Notes: generated from the letters alone by a model not told the origin. 64,000 bases of DNA from Trichobilharzia regenti (GCA_944472135.2 OX235265.1:90304984-90368983); one strand, 5' to 3'; counted from the first letter of the stretch, positions 31,009 through 41,623 are shown. A program made the numbers and translations.

Positions 31009-32560
31009 TTTTATAGTGCTTTGAATTGGTATAATTTCTGCAGAAATAATGTACATATATTTGGCTTTTCCGTTTCGATAGCCAAAGCTTCAGCAATACA
31101 AATGAGTCGGGTACGTAGGGATTTTGGTAAATTACTTTTTACCTTGTAGATGACTTTGAAGGAGGAGGCTATAGAGATAGGGTGATCATTATCGACCACA
31201 TGTTAAATAATCGCGCTTCTTATTGCTCCACTTCCACCTCTTAATAACTATGCAGGATGGCGTTCTTGCACCCTCTTGGACAAAACTCGAGTCGAACGAC
31301 CGATATACCTAGTCCACTTGAGCAGGTGAATTGATGAACACACATAGAGTTGGTCAACAGCCGGATCTTGTCCTTCAGGTTATTGAACAGTGATTGGTCG
31401 GCTAGTAAAGGCTATTCTCACAGATGCAGCAGGGAATGTTCTTTTCACGGACTGTGATATCTTTCATTCCATGATATTGGAAGCTAAGTCCCCTTTGAAT
31501 TCAAAGCTCATGTAAAGTATTTTCTTGGATACGGATGATAAATCACGTTTTGTAGGATTTGAATGTATATTCTTATCTATGAAACATGGTAGAAATCCAT
31601 TTTCTTTTAGGATTTTCCTCAAAAGGCATAACTCATCTTCCACAGGATCAGGGCGACATGTGCGCCGAATGCGAGTGGCAAGTGACTGGACCAGGTTTCA
31701 TTTTCGACCAATGGGTACCCAGCTGTAGAAATTTGTCAGCTGACCATTCCATAATAGCTTTCGATAAATAATCATCTCTTCAGAGTTCCATCGGTCCTCC
31801 TTGATAAGTTCACATCGAGGAAATGACTACTAGACTCGTTCTCCATTTCGAGTTTGAATTTTATTGCAGAATGGCAACCATTAAATAAATTTAATATATT
31901 ATTCAAATTACAATCACTATTACAAATAATATAGGTGTCATCTACATACCTTTCATACATTTGAAAGCTTTGGATTGTTGACTTCAACTGACCATTTTCT
32001 AGACTGGACATAAAACAGTCTGCAAGGAGAGGACCTAAGGGAGAACCCATTGCAATACAATCCTTTTGTCTGTAGATTGTTTCATTGAAAGTAAACTGTA
32101 CATTCAATGTGCATCTCAAAAGTAGTTCTTTCAGATCTGTAGTGGATACCCCTATATTCAATTTGTTGTCTTAAATATATTTGCATATAAAACATATGGT
32201 TTCTGTCAGTGTAACGTTCCTAAATAGGGATTCCACATCCATAGACAACATGTGTTTATTCAAAGCATCTGTATCCTTTAACCATTCAACAAATTGGAAG
32301 GTGTCCCTAAGGGAATGATTAGATCGTTGTCCCCTGACAAGTTTGAGGATTTCAGCTAACCATCCAGCTACTGGATGGTAAGGTGATCTAGACATATCCA
32401 AGATAGGACGAAATGGAAAGCCAGCTTTGTGTATCTTCGGTAGACCATAAAGTCTTGGTATTAGAGATCGTGTTGGTCTGATCTTCTCGTACAGTTCTTC
32501 ACGAATGAGATGATTGTTCTTCATTGTCTTTAAAGCTTGCGTAAGTTGCTTTGCAATTAA
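31009..32560 (-). mobile_element. PLE family 1 copy (RT plus GIY-YIG), broken
   Basis: Minus strand, 5' to 3': LYGLPKIHKAGFPFRPI and MLSMDVESLFRNV (RT motif A) at 32524-32171; CIAMGSPLGPLLADCFM (motif B), YERYVDDTYII (motif C) and HFLDVNLSRR at 32161-31772; a frameshifted YIGRSTRVLSKRVQE GIY-YIG region at about 31300-31200; and a C-terminal SFKVIYKVKSNLPKSLRTR segment at 31199-31011. RT preceded by LPK-HK and followed by a GIY-YIG nuclease defines Penelope-like elements. Confidence 0.8.
31772..32524 (-). pseudogene. PLE reverse transcriptase remnant
   Basis: Two minus-strand frames (32524-32171 and 32161-31772) separated by a stop (TTAAATATA region near 32165-32175) carry nearly the complete PLE RT palm: motif A DVESLF, motif B AMGSPLGP, motif C YVDD. 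The N-terminal extension and fingers are missing upstream of 32524, and the linker to the nuclease is broken after LKR at 31772. Confidence 0.75.
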
Positions 32561-32564
32561 TTCC

Positions 32565-32624
32565 GTGCGGCTGAAGCTCTATGTTCCTTTAGGAATTAAA
32601 GGAAACAATAGTTACAATAATAAT
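32565..32624 (+). mobile_element. RTE-like LINE 3' tip only
   Basis: GCGGCTGAAGCTCTATGTTCC, GGAATTAAAGG and an AATAATAAT tail: a severely 5'-truncated insertion next to the PLE remnant. Confidence 0.65.
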
Positions 32625-32984
32625 ACCAAACTTATTTAACGCGATATGTCTAACTGCTCAGTAAATCAGTACACCATTTGACTTGTATGTACTGATAACA
32701 AAGCACAAGTCAAAAACACACAAGTATTCAAAAATGTACTCTGATGAGCAATATATTTAAGTAGAATAAAATATTAAGGTTATTCAGAGAAAGTACATAT
32801 ATTTAACTGTTCATTCATATAATATGCTTGCTTACCTACGGAGCTTTAGTTTCTCAGGTATATTTTAAACCATATTAAGTAGTTTAAACATCACATTAGT
32901 CTCTCATAGCTAACATTTATGTGTTCATATAGAGCCAGATTTTCATAGTATTATATGAGAAAGTAATGAATATTTAAGTGTTGG
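32625..32984. other. Intron stretch with one half of a direct repeat
   Basis: No gene. The block ATGTACTCTGATGAGCAATA at about 32735-32755, with its surroundings (32725-32790), reappears at 34020-34095. Confidence 0.45.
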
Positions 32985-33095
32985 TTTGTAGGGATTTGAT
33001 TGATTGGTGATTGATGATTTCATCATGAGCTGATATTGGTTAGAGAAGCATTGGAAAACCAGCCAGGGAGTACTGGACAGCTGTTTCGTAATGAA
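32985..33095 (-). mobile_element. SINE-B tail fragment
   Basis: GTGTTGGTTTGTAGGGATTTG, CATCATGAGCTGATATTGG and GAGTACTGGACAGCTGTTTCG: the 3' half of SINE-B in reverse, stopping inside the ribozyme at GAAAC. Confidence 0.65.
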
Positions 33096-33271
33096 TACTA
33101 CAGGGAATCTGTTTCTTATATGTATAAATAGCTGTCTCTCTGTAAGTCTTTCTGTCAGCTGGGTAGTTTTGACATAATAATATTGTTTATTCCAGTAGAC
33201 TTGTTCAGGCGTCGGTTATTATGAAGAAGTTTTACTCCAACCAAGCCCTTCTCATTTTCCTATAACTTTCA

Positions 33272-33482
33272 AGTATTGGTTTTGTGGGGATTTTGTTTGA
33301 TTACGTGGAGGATTTCATCATGAGCTTACATCAGTTAGAGAACTACTGGAAAACCTGAGAGTACTGAACAGCTGTTTCGTCCTAGTTTTGGAACTCTTCA
33401 GCAGTACGCTCCCACAGGGGTTCAAACTGATGAAGATTCCCAAACTAGGACGAAACAACTGTCCAGTACTCCCAGGTTTTCA
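33272..33482. repeat. SINE-B inverted half pair with two ribozyme cores
   Basis: The minus half (33272-33415) has an intact hammerhead core at 33361-33407; the plus half (33421-33482) has TGATGAAGATTCCCAAACTAGGACGAAAC. The two face each other over a few bases, so a transcript through both would fold into one long hairpin. Confidence 0.65.
33361..33407 (-). ncRNA. Hammerhead ribozyme, near-canonical, minus strand
   Basis: On the minus strand: stem I GTACTG/CAGTAC (six pairs), core CTGAAGA, stem II with one G-U wobble, GAAA, a short CA/TG stem III, and cleavage triplet GTT in place of GTC. All core nucleotides are present; GTT is usually cleaved more slowly. Confidence 0.65.
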
Positions 33483-33767
33483 TATAACTATAATAAACCT
33501 ACTGAGGTGTTAGTAGTACTACTCTCTGTAAGGGATTGAAGTTATTTGGACAATAAAGACATTTCAAAGTAGGCTTTTGTTTCCAATTTAATTTTACACT
33601 TCTCATCATTTGATTATGTTATACCAAAATACTCCATCTGTGTTGATATGCCACTTCTTAGTACGGTCGCTTTGATGATGTCTAAAAAATCCATGAAGTC
33701 ATTTTAGATTGGTGGTAGCATTTGAAAAGGTGGGTTCAAGATTTAGATTGTAATGGGAACCCTTTGT

Positions 33768-34045
33768 CATACAAAGGGTCAAAGTTCAAGTCAAAGAAAC
33801 AATCAATTCCAATACAAGTAGCTGCCTAGAAGGTGTGAAAACACACAAAAATAACCAGTCACGTCCAATATCACCGGAAGAGATGATTCATAAATAAACT
33901 CTTGGAGAAATCTAAAAGCTCACTTGAACAAATTGAATTATGCACTGAAGCTGTCGCCTAGTAGGGCGATGAAAGCTTCGCAAATCAACTATTCAGCTCA
34001 GAGAACACAATCACATCAAAAAGACTCAAGTATTTTAGAAATGTA
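33768..34045 (+). mobile_element. PLE family 3 inverted-arm fragment
   Basis: AAGTTCAAGTCAAAGAAACAATC, GTGGCTGCCTAGAAGGTGTG-like, AATAAACTCTTGGAGAAATC and GTCGCCTAGTAGGGCGATGAAAG match the right arm at 37748-37990. The last block folds as a TCGCC/GGCGA hairpin. Confidence 0.6.
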
Positions 34046-34109
34046 CTCTGATGAGCAATACATTTAAGTAGAAAAAAATATTAAGGTTATTCAGGGAAAA
34101 GATTTTGCG

Positions 34110-34311
34110 ACTTATGTCGCTAATATATGGCTTTATTACTGACTCTGAAGAATAATGTATGCGTGTTAACAGCACCAAGGTGAGGAGGAAGGGAACGTGT
34201 GTAAAATGGCATCCAATTCCAGTCAGAATATACCTACCTACTCGTTAAAGCAAAACTTAAGAAACATCCCTAACACATTCACATGGTTTTCACATGTTTT
34301 TTGTTTTATTT
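34110..34311. other. Intron stretch without recognisable feature
   Basis: No frame or family recognised. Confidence 0.35.
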
Positions 34312-34548
34312 CTCCACATTCCCAGTGGAACATAGGGTACCTTCAAGCTAGAGGCTTGAAGTTTCTGTAGCAGTGGTGTTTATTTTTACAGAATGGGGTT
34401 GCTAGCCAGCCGCATGCCCAACTTTTCTACTTTACTATCTTTATTACTGGCTTAGCAAGCGAGGTAAAGGAGTGCCTCGTCGGTGGCTGGGGATCCCCGA
34501 ATCACGGACCATGTGCATGTTCCACGAGCGTCCTAAACGCTGTGCTGT
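34312..34548 (-). mobile_element. SINE-A copy (RTE tail)
   Basis: On the minus strand: box B GGGGATCC-like (damaged), GGCTAGCAACCCC, CTTCAAGCCTCTAGCTTGAAG and the CCCTATGTTCCACTGGGAA end. The tRNA-like head has several substitutions. Confidence 0.65.
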
Positions 34549-35095
34549 AATATATAAATCTGATCCAGTTTGTGATCAGTTGATTTTAGTCCTTGGCTTA
34601 TATTTTGATACCATGGTATGGTGCATTGCACATATTTATTGTGATTGTAAGAAAAAAAGGCAGTTGAATACACTTAGCTGAGCGGATATTTTTTAGTTTA
34701 ATTTGTAAAAAATTATTCCTGTAAAAGACAAATTTATTATCGATCACTAGAAAGAGAGAGAGAGGGCGCACGGGAGAGAGAGAGAGTATAGAGTATTGAA
34801 TCGTTGAAGAGAATATTTAACACTACCGGTGCACTGCACTGTGTAATCATTAGATATTGATGTTAGTTAAGTTAGATGAATAATCACGCTTTGCTTTCTT
34901 ATCTCGCAAATTTATCCGTATCTCTTTCTTCTATTGGGGTAATATATAGAGCTGACCATTGAATCAATATCAGACAACAACAGTTTACAACAAACTAATT
35001 GATAAGTGATTACAACTCGCAATAGAAATTTGTTCTTATAACATTGAATTGTGATAATAATAATATTAGTTTATTGAATTGAACTTTTGATTTTT
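34549..35095. other. Intron stretch with a GA-rich run
   Basis: A GAGA-type low-complexity run at 34752-34787. No gene; the short frame at 34472-34681 belongs to the SINE and its flank. Confidence 0.45.
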
Positions 35096-35300
35096 CCGTC
35101 GATTGATTGAACCGAAGTGCTCGGTCTCAGGTTGACATGTCGGCTTCTTGTGCAGATGCTTCGACGATGTCTGGGCATTTAATTAGTATACAATTGGCGG
35201 ATGGTGGCTAGCAGTGGAATCCTAGCCACCAGCCGCCAATTGTATAATAATAGTAGTTTAGTTGAAGGAAAAACCCAACCACCAGTGTGATTCAGTGTGA
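35096..35300 (-). mobile_element. Sm-alpha-like remnant folded into a hairpin
   Basis: GACGATGTCTGGGCATT and GGCGGATGGTGGCTAGCAGTGG resemble the Sm-alpha-like copies at 20640 and 60690. The ribozyme section is replaced by an inverted repeat: 35187-35211 pairs with 35222-35246 (24 of 25) around a ten-base loop. Confidence 0.55.
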
Positions 35301-35379
35301 TGAGTACTCTTTGTAAAACAAAATATTAGTAATGAAAAATGACTATTTATTGGATTTTATTGATATAAGAATAAAACTT

Positions 35380-36900
35380 GTGCACTGTGGTAGAGTATAG
35401 TTCCATTAGGGGTAAAGTTTTGTTTTGATAAGGTCTCAGAGTGTTATACTGTAATGTTTACTGATGACCAGGTCTCGAGCACAATTTATTGCCACTCATA
35501 ATCATATCAAGGTACTCACACGACTTCCCAACTTCATTTGTATAGTTCCATTATTTTTCGCTTGATTTGATTGGTAGTAGTATTTTCCATATTTCAGGTA
35601 TGAGTGATGACTCATTCCTATTGCATGTGTTGTGTTAGGTGTAGACTCGATGAACAAGGATTCAGTAATCAACCTCTCTCTCTCCACCTAGCTAGATTAC
35701 TTTTAGAAATTTAACCCTCTCCCACCATGCTATTGTGTCGTTGTGTGTTAATGCGTGCAGTGCGACTGCCGAGTTTTTTTTCTAAATTACTCATCTTCTT
35801 GAGGTCAACCATTCTAACCTTAGCTAAATTCTTATGTTCCGATAATTTGACTACCTCCGACCTACTAGTATGACCTATGTAGTTGACCTCACAGTCATTG
35901 TAGGGTATTTTGTAAATAATATTATTTTGTCTAATTGGTTCAACTGGGTCCTTTAACCTACACAGCTCGTCGCTGAGTGAGTTTTTAGGTTTAAATACCA
36001 CCCTAATTCCTGCTTTATTAGGAATCCTACGTAGAGAGGGTCTCATATGTCCGTTCTTTATATGGTATAGCTGTAGATGACTTATATTCTTTCTTATTTA
36101 TGTTATTATTACTAGTTTCACAATTATTTTCATTATGTTTTTGGCTTTTTTCGATCTTCCTAATGAATTTTATAGGATAGTTATTTAACACCAACGCCTG
36201 TTCTATCTGTTTTAGTTCATCATTTAGGTCTTTTTTGTGCTACTTAGTGCTATGGCTCGGTTTGTTAGACACTTAACTAAGCCTGCCTTAACAGTTAAAG
36301 GATGAGACGAATTAAAGTCTAAATATCTATTAGAATGCGTTGGTTTTCTGTTCATACTAGTGTGTAGTTTACCTTCTTCTATTCCTTTTATTTTACAATC
36401 TCCTTGTTCATTTTCCGATTCAAATGTGAATTTTATTCCCTCTACTAATGAGTTTATATGTGTCAAGAAGCTAGAGATATGTTCTGTTTTTAACACTGTG
36501 AAAGTGTCATCCACATATCTCCACCATATTACGTTTGGAGTAGGAGTAAACGTATTAAGAGCATTACTTTCCCAGCTGTCCATAAATATGTCTGTTACGA
36601 TAGGGGAAATTGATGATCCATCCCATTGCTACACCTTCTGTTTGTCTATATATTTTACCTTGGAATTTAAAGATAGTAGATGTGAGGTATAACTGAATTC
36701 CTAAAATAATTTCTCCAATGGGTAGCTTCGTCCTATGAGTGAGTTCCGGATCCGCAGTTAATTCTTTTTTAACTGCTTCTAAGGCCATATTAACTGGTAT
36801 ATTAGTATAAAGACCAGTTATATCAAAACTAACCATTGTTTCATCATTCGCTAGTTGAATGTCATTTAGTTTATTTTTCATCTCATATGAATTAGTTAGT
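35380..36900 (-). mobile_element. PLE family 2, longest copy
   Basis: Minus strand: FDITGLYTNIP (motif A) and QTEGVAMG (motif B) in the frame 36881-36564; WWRYVDDTFTVL (motif C) and KPTHSNRYLDFNSSHP in 36583-36224; IIYKIPYNDCEVNYIGHTSRS (GIY-YIG) in 36046-35711; then the non-coding arm to 35380, which is shared with the copies at 7217 and 58041. The frame is broken at least three times. No matching right arm was seen. Confidence 0.75.
35711..36881 (-). pseudogene. PLE family 2 RT/GIY-YIG remnant
   Basis: Three frames in order make RT motif A to C and the nuclease. The loss after VAMG (the G-SPL-P part of motif B is garbled: GWIINFPYRNR) shows a one-base shift inside motif B. Catalytic DD is present in YVDD at about 36506-36523. 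The linker between YLDFNSSHP and the nuclease is shortened. Confidence 0.7.
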
Positions 36901-37189
36901 TAGTCTAGAGTTTGAGCTTGGGTTTTAGTGGGTTTTTTTATACGATCTAGTTTATATTAAGGATTGTATAATTAGTCATCAGCTTTTCTTCATGAAATCA
37001 TCTCAATTTGACTTGATTCCATGATATAGGTGAGTATACAACAATCAAATAATTAGAATTAATTTTTTAAAGATAACCATCAGTGCATGCGAGTACATAC
37101 TACTCATTGATTTATATGAGTAGTTGTATACCCACTTACACTAACCAATACCAGATATGATAGAAAAGATTTGTAGCTCAGGCGGATGA

Positions 37190-37992
37190 TTTTGATGTGG
37201 TTATGTTCTCTGATCAGCTGGATAGTTGATTTGCGAAGCTTTCATCACCCATCTAGGTGACATCTTCCTTCAGCGCATACTTCAATTTGTTGAAGTGAGC
37301 TTTTAGATTTCTCTACGAGTTTATTTATTAATCATCTCTCTTGGTGACTGGACCTTGGACGTGATTGCTTCTCAGTTCTATGTCAACCAAAAGACTCAAC
37401 AGCGAAAGGAGATAAACCCAACATCATCTACAAAAATAAATTGTAACAACTTCGAAACCCACTACATTGGTCAAGGTGGACATCCCCTTCGTCTTCGTAT
37501 GCATGATCATAAGCTGCCGTCAAAAGACATGATCTCCACTCCTTCACATCACTACATACAGACCACCATGGACATCAGTTCGACTGGGACAACGTTCAAA
37601 TATTAGACAGAGGACACAACAACAAGAATGGTAGAGAATTTTTAGAAGCCAGCCTGGCATTCCAGTGAATTATCATCAATCAATAGACACATCGAGATAG
37701 ACAAAATTTATCAACCGATAAGAAAGAAACTTCACACACACAAAGGGTAAAAGTTCAAGTCAAAGGAACAATCAGTTCCAATACAAGTGGCTGCCTAGAA
37801 GGTGTGAAAATACACAAAAACAACCAATCACATCCGAGGTCACCGGAAGAAATGATTAATAAATAAACTCTTGGAGAAATCTGAAAGCTCACTTGAACAA
37901 ATTGAAGTATGCACTGAAGCTGTCGCCTAGTAGGGCGATGAAATCTTCGCAAATCAACTGTTCAGTTCAGAAAATACAACCCACATCAAGAA
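37190..37992. mobile_element. PLE family 3 with inverted arms and GIY-YIG piece
   Basis: The left arm (about 37195-37365) is the reverse complement of the right arm (about 37815-37990), including the GATTTGCGAAGCTTTCATC block. In between, on the plus strand, KINCNNFETHYIGQGGHPLRLRMHDHK (shown by its motifs C.NC, YIGQ, R.R.H.HK) is a GIY-YIG nuclease core, followed by remnants of its C-terminal part. No RT remains. Confidence 0.65.
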
Positions 37993-37999
37993 ACTAACC

Positions 38000-38334
38000 A
38001 ATACTGTTTGCTAGCTAAATCGAAGTTGGTTATACACCGAATGGTCGTCTCTCTCGTTTGAGGCTGTGCCCAGTAACACTGGACTCCATTTGGTTCAAAC
38101 CATCTAATTTGAACGATGAATCAATCTGCAAGTTGAGAATTTGATATAGGCGCCAGTACCTGACTAGAAGTAAATTGGGTGGTCCTTTTGAATTTACTAG
38201 TTAAAATTGTTATCAAAGCCTTATTGATGCATAACTATTACTATAATGACGACAGTAATGATGAGTTAATTTGAAGGTAAGTGATGATTAGGTTGCAAGA
38301 GAATTCGAAATCACCAACTTCACACTGTCTCATT
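38000..38334. other. Intron stretch without recognisable feature
   Basis: No conserved frame or repeat. Confidence 0.35.
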
Positions 38335-38998
38335 ACTAATCACGAATTGACATCGGATAGAGAACTACTGATGACCAGGGAGTACTGAGAGGCTGATTCG
38401 TCCTAGTCTGGAACTTTTCAACAGGACGCACACCCACGAATCCGTCAGGGAGCGAAATCAGGACCTTCAGATAAAGACGCCTCCTGGGTTGGAATGCAAT
38501 GATGTGTGAATTCTAACTTTGTCATTTCATGATATATCTCTACCCTCAATCAGTGCTTACCATGATCATCCACTTCATCTTCACATTGTGGACCCTACTG
38601 GTCACTATGGGTTTATATAGGGATTCGCAAATATATTCAATGTTGAGCTCATCGAATGTCTGATTGGTCAACGAGCTTGATTTCGTAACCTGAAGGTTCA
38701 GGGTATGATCCCCACAGGGTCCGTTGGTACACACTGATGATGAGTTCCAGCCCAGGACCTTCTGGTTACAAGGCGAGATCATGTACCATTAAGCCACTGG
38801 GAACCGATTCAATAGCCAGTCCATGAATTACAACTTCTGCCAATTCACGACATAGCGCGACCCCTAGAAATGTCTTCGGCGAGTGTTTGTCCTCACACCC
38901 GACCTGCTGCAGCCTACTGGTCACGACTTCTCACTAGCACCCCAGGTAACTACTTATCTGAATAGGGCATGTCTCTAGTGAGTATCTGATTGTTATTC
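38335..38998 (-). mobile_element. SINE-B copies, minus, partly duplicated
   Basis: A first tail-and-ribozyme part (38335-38500, core damaged) is followed by a second part (38690-38998) with box B and box A on the minus strand, CCAATTCACGACATAGCGCGACC and the 5' segment to GAATAGGGC. About 190 bases of unrelated or decayed sequence lie between. Confidence 0.6.
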
Positions 38999-38999
38999 A

Positions 39000-39474
39000 C
39001 GAGCTTCAGATAATCCCTTGAGTGTTTAACTCAAAAGGATAATAATATTTTCATAGCTCTAAATTATTCCGATATGACTTATGACGACTCGATACTGTTG
39101 CATTTGATGATAAGCTTGCAAATTTCCACGTGATTCAAGTGAAACTGCCCCCTGATTAACAACACTAGTTATCACAGCTTATTAGATAGGTTATTGGAAG
39201 TCTTAGGTTTGAATTCAATAACCCCACAGTCCAGTCATCTTGTAAGCATCAACATTGGTTTACGAAAAAAATGACAGAATCAGAAGAGCTCACCACTAAT
39301 TAATTAATTACTGTTTGACATACCGACGCTTTACTATGCCTTTCTTCACTCAATGACTTTGGAGTAAAAAAATAAAGGGAATGGTTGAATCACAAAATCA
39401 AAAAACATGTAAACTTCATAGATTTATCAATTCTAGGATGGAAATGTAAGTCTTTTTTTTTTACAAAGAATAGG
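39000..39474. other. Intron stretch without recognisable feature
   Basis: AT-rich with an oligo-T run near 39453. No gene; the frame at 39385-39570 is chance. Confidence 0.4.
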
Positions 39475-39660
39475 GGTTTTATAGTTCATTTCCGTTGCCA
39501 CCGACTATCAATAGGATCTCCGACTGACATTTCGCCACACTTTTTCGACTCGTCAGATAGATGTATCTGAATTCCACAGTAAGCAGTTGTATTCACACTG
39601 AAAGACTCAAAACCCCCAGTCTATCGTTTCAAACACCAAAACGTTATTAACTTTGTTATG
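39475..39660 (-). mobile_element. Sm-alpha-like repeat, decayed hammerhead
   Basis: The minus strand reads CTGACGAGTCG..GGCGAAATGTC at about 39518-39553, the core order of a hammerhead with an enlarged, mispaired stem II and GAAAT in place of GAAAC. Confidence 0.45.
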
Positions 39661-40064
39661 CGGCGATATCAGCCACTTCTTGTGCAACATTTGCTTTTGC
39701 TTTAATCTGCATTTCTCGTTAATTAATTACGTTAGACATCGTTAAAGGTCGTCTATACTGGGAGACAAAATGTCGGCGGAGACGAAGTATTTCGTTTTTT
39801 CGCAGTTAATCGACGAGAAATGCAAGTTAAACTGAGAATAAATAAATAAATAAATCTGTAGTTTAGTTATTTGTTAAATTTTCAAAATTAAACAGTAAAT
39901 TATTGATAAGACTATCTGAGATATTACTTAGACTAACTGATATTTGTGCCAAACACAATGGTGTACTTATTACTGTATTAAGGATGTCAACAGAAAAAAA
40001 TCTGTTAAACATTATCCAAACAGTGGGGTACACGTAATTTTTATGAAACATGTATTATTATTAC

Positions 40065-41228
40065 TTATTATTGTTCCCTTGGGTTCCTAGTCGAACATAG
40101 GGCGCCAACTGCACGTCTCCACTTGCTTCTGCCTTCCTTCTGCTGTACTTTCCACCTGCATCCATCCATGTCAGTCCATGCTGTTTCAACTCCTCCAACT
40201 AACACGATCTCCTCCATGTCACCCACCCTTGCACTGACGTCCCACTCGCCGTGTGCTTCACTTGCGGCCTGGTTCCACTCGAGCAATGACCTGACGCGTG
40301 CGATGTCACCAAGCGGCGGCCTCCTCAGCGAGCGAGTGTCCAATCCATCCATCTGCACTTTCTCCTGCATATTTGTTAGTTGGCGATCGGTTTGTTCTTG
40401 TTTTGTTTGTTTGTTCCCGGCCATAGTTTCTTGTTGGTGATTCTTTCCGACCCGGCCCAGCCATCTGATCTTGAGTATAGATCCAGCGAAGACAGTTGTT
40501 GGTTGATAAAGGTCTGCAACAGGCTGTTTGTTGGAAATATTCTTTGTGACCCGACCGCCACGTTTCTGATCCGTATAGAAGAGCTGACTGACTTGACGTG
40601 TTTGTATTGAAAATCCGACCGAATTTTGTTGTTGATGCTGGCTGAGTGACGAAGATTTCCAGATTGATTTCAGACTGATGAATGTGTTTCTCGCTCGCCT
40701 TCCCGATTCTCACTCAGTTTGACAGCCTCGTCCGTTCCGACTTCCTGTAGTTGAGACAATGCTCAATGCTAGATAATTGAATGAGTGAGTGAAGTAACCT
40801 GTTTCAAATCCCTCCCGTTGATGGTGATCGGCACTGGATGTTGCTGTTGTTGTTGTTGGTTAGTTGTTTTCATAACCTTCGTCTTGTCTATGTTCACCTG
40901 GAGCCTGTCTTTGCTGCTTCTTCTACCAGTTTGTTGGTTTTCGCTTGTAATTCTTTGATTTTGTGTGACATCAAACATAAATCATCCACGCGCAAAATCC
41001 AGGTCTTCTAGGTTCTTCGCGTCGGTCGGCCCAGGATATCCCTATCTTCTCGTTTCCCATTGTCTGAAGCATAATCCAGTCCATCACAATTAGGAATATC
41101 ACTTCCCGCATTTTGATGAGCTTTTCGTTTGTAAATCACTTGGCATGCTGCACTCCATAAACTATTTTACGGCCAACACTATCAAAGGCCTTTTCAAAGT
41201 TGATGAAGTTGATGTAGATAAGTAGAAA
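40065..41228 (-). mobile_element. Defective RTE-like copy, antisense, reaches RT motif A
   Basis: The same damaged coding remnant as at 17640-18612 and 21800-22735, extending further 5' through GACATCAAACATAAATC, the FADD region and back to a FEKAFDSVGRK-like motif A at about 41185-41215, where it is 5'-truncated. The 3' tail TTATTATTGTTCCC is at 40065. Confidence 0.75.
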
Positions 41229-41350
41229 CAAGTAGGTTGTATGAAAATTTTTGAATCATCACCTTATACCATGTAAAAAGTGTTTACTTTTCTATCGTTT
41301 GACTATATGCCTATAATCATATTTTCATTTCCCCTTTTTTTATACCATAG

Positions 41351-41623
41351 ATTATACAAATTCTCAGCTTCAATATTCTAAGCAGTCTGCCTAAAAGATC
41401 AACGTCAAATGTAAATGATTATTTAAAAAATTCAAAAATGTTCAACTCTGAACCAGATATTTCATTAATCTCAAAATTAAATGAATCAGGAATAGATAAT
41501 GGCTGTCTCAATGGACAAGAGGTCTTCTTAGATGAGAAAAGTGAAATATTAGCCTGGCAAACAGTTGGAAGTCTCTGTTATCGTACTTTGACGCTGTCAC
41601 AGCATAATTATAGAAAAAACCAG
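41351..41623 (+). CDS. ITPR: ITPR exon h (IP3-binding residues Y567/R568/K569)
   Basis: 91 codons, from IIQILSFNILSSLPKR to LCYRTLTLSQHNYRKNQ. The ends match vertebrate IFKLLQAPF and RLCYRVLRHSQQDYRKNQ. YRK, the three residues that close the IP3 pocket (human Y567, R568, K569), is intact at about 41609-41617. The middle is about 40 residues longer than in vertebrate receptors and rich in Ser, Asn, Glu and Leu, probably a lineage-specific surface loop. The acceptor is TACCATAG at 41343-41350; the donor is CAG|GTAAAT. Phase 0 at both ends. A PLE arm begins 50 bases past the donor. Confidence 0.94.
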
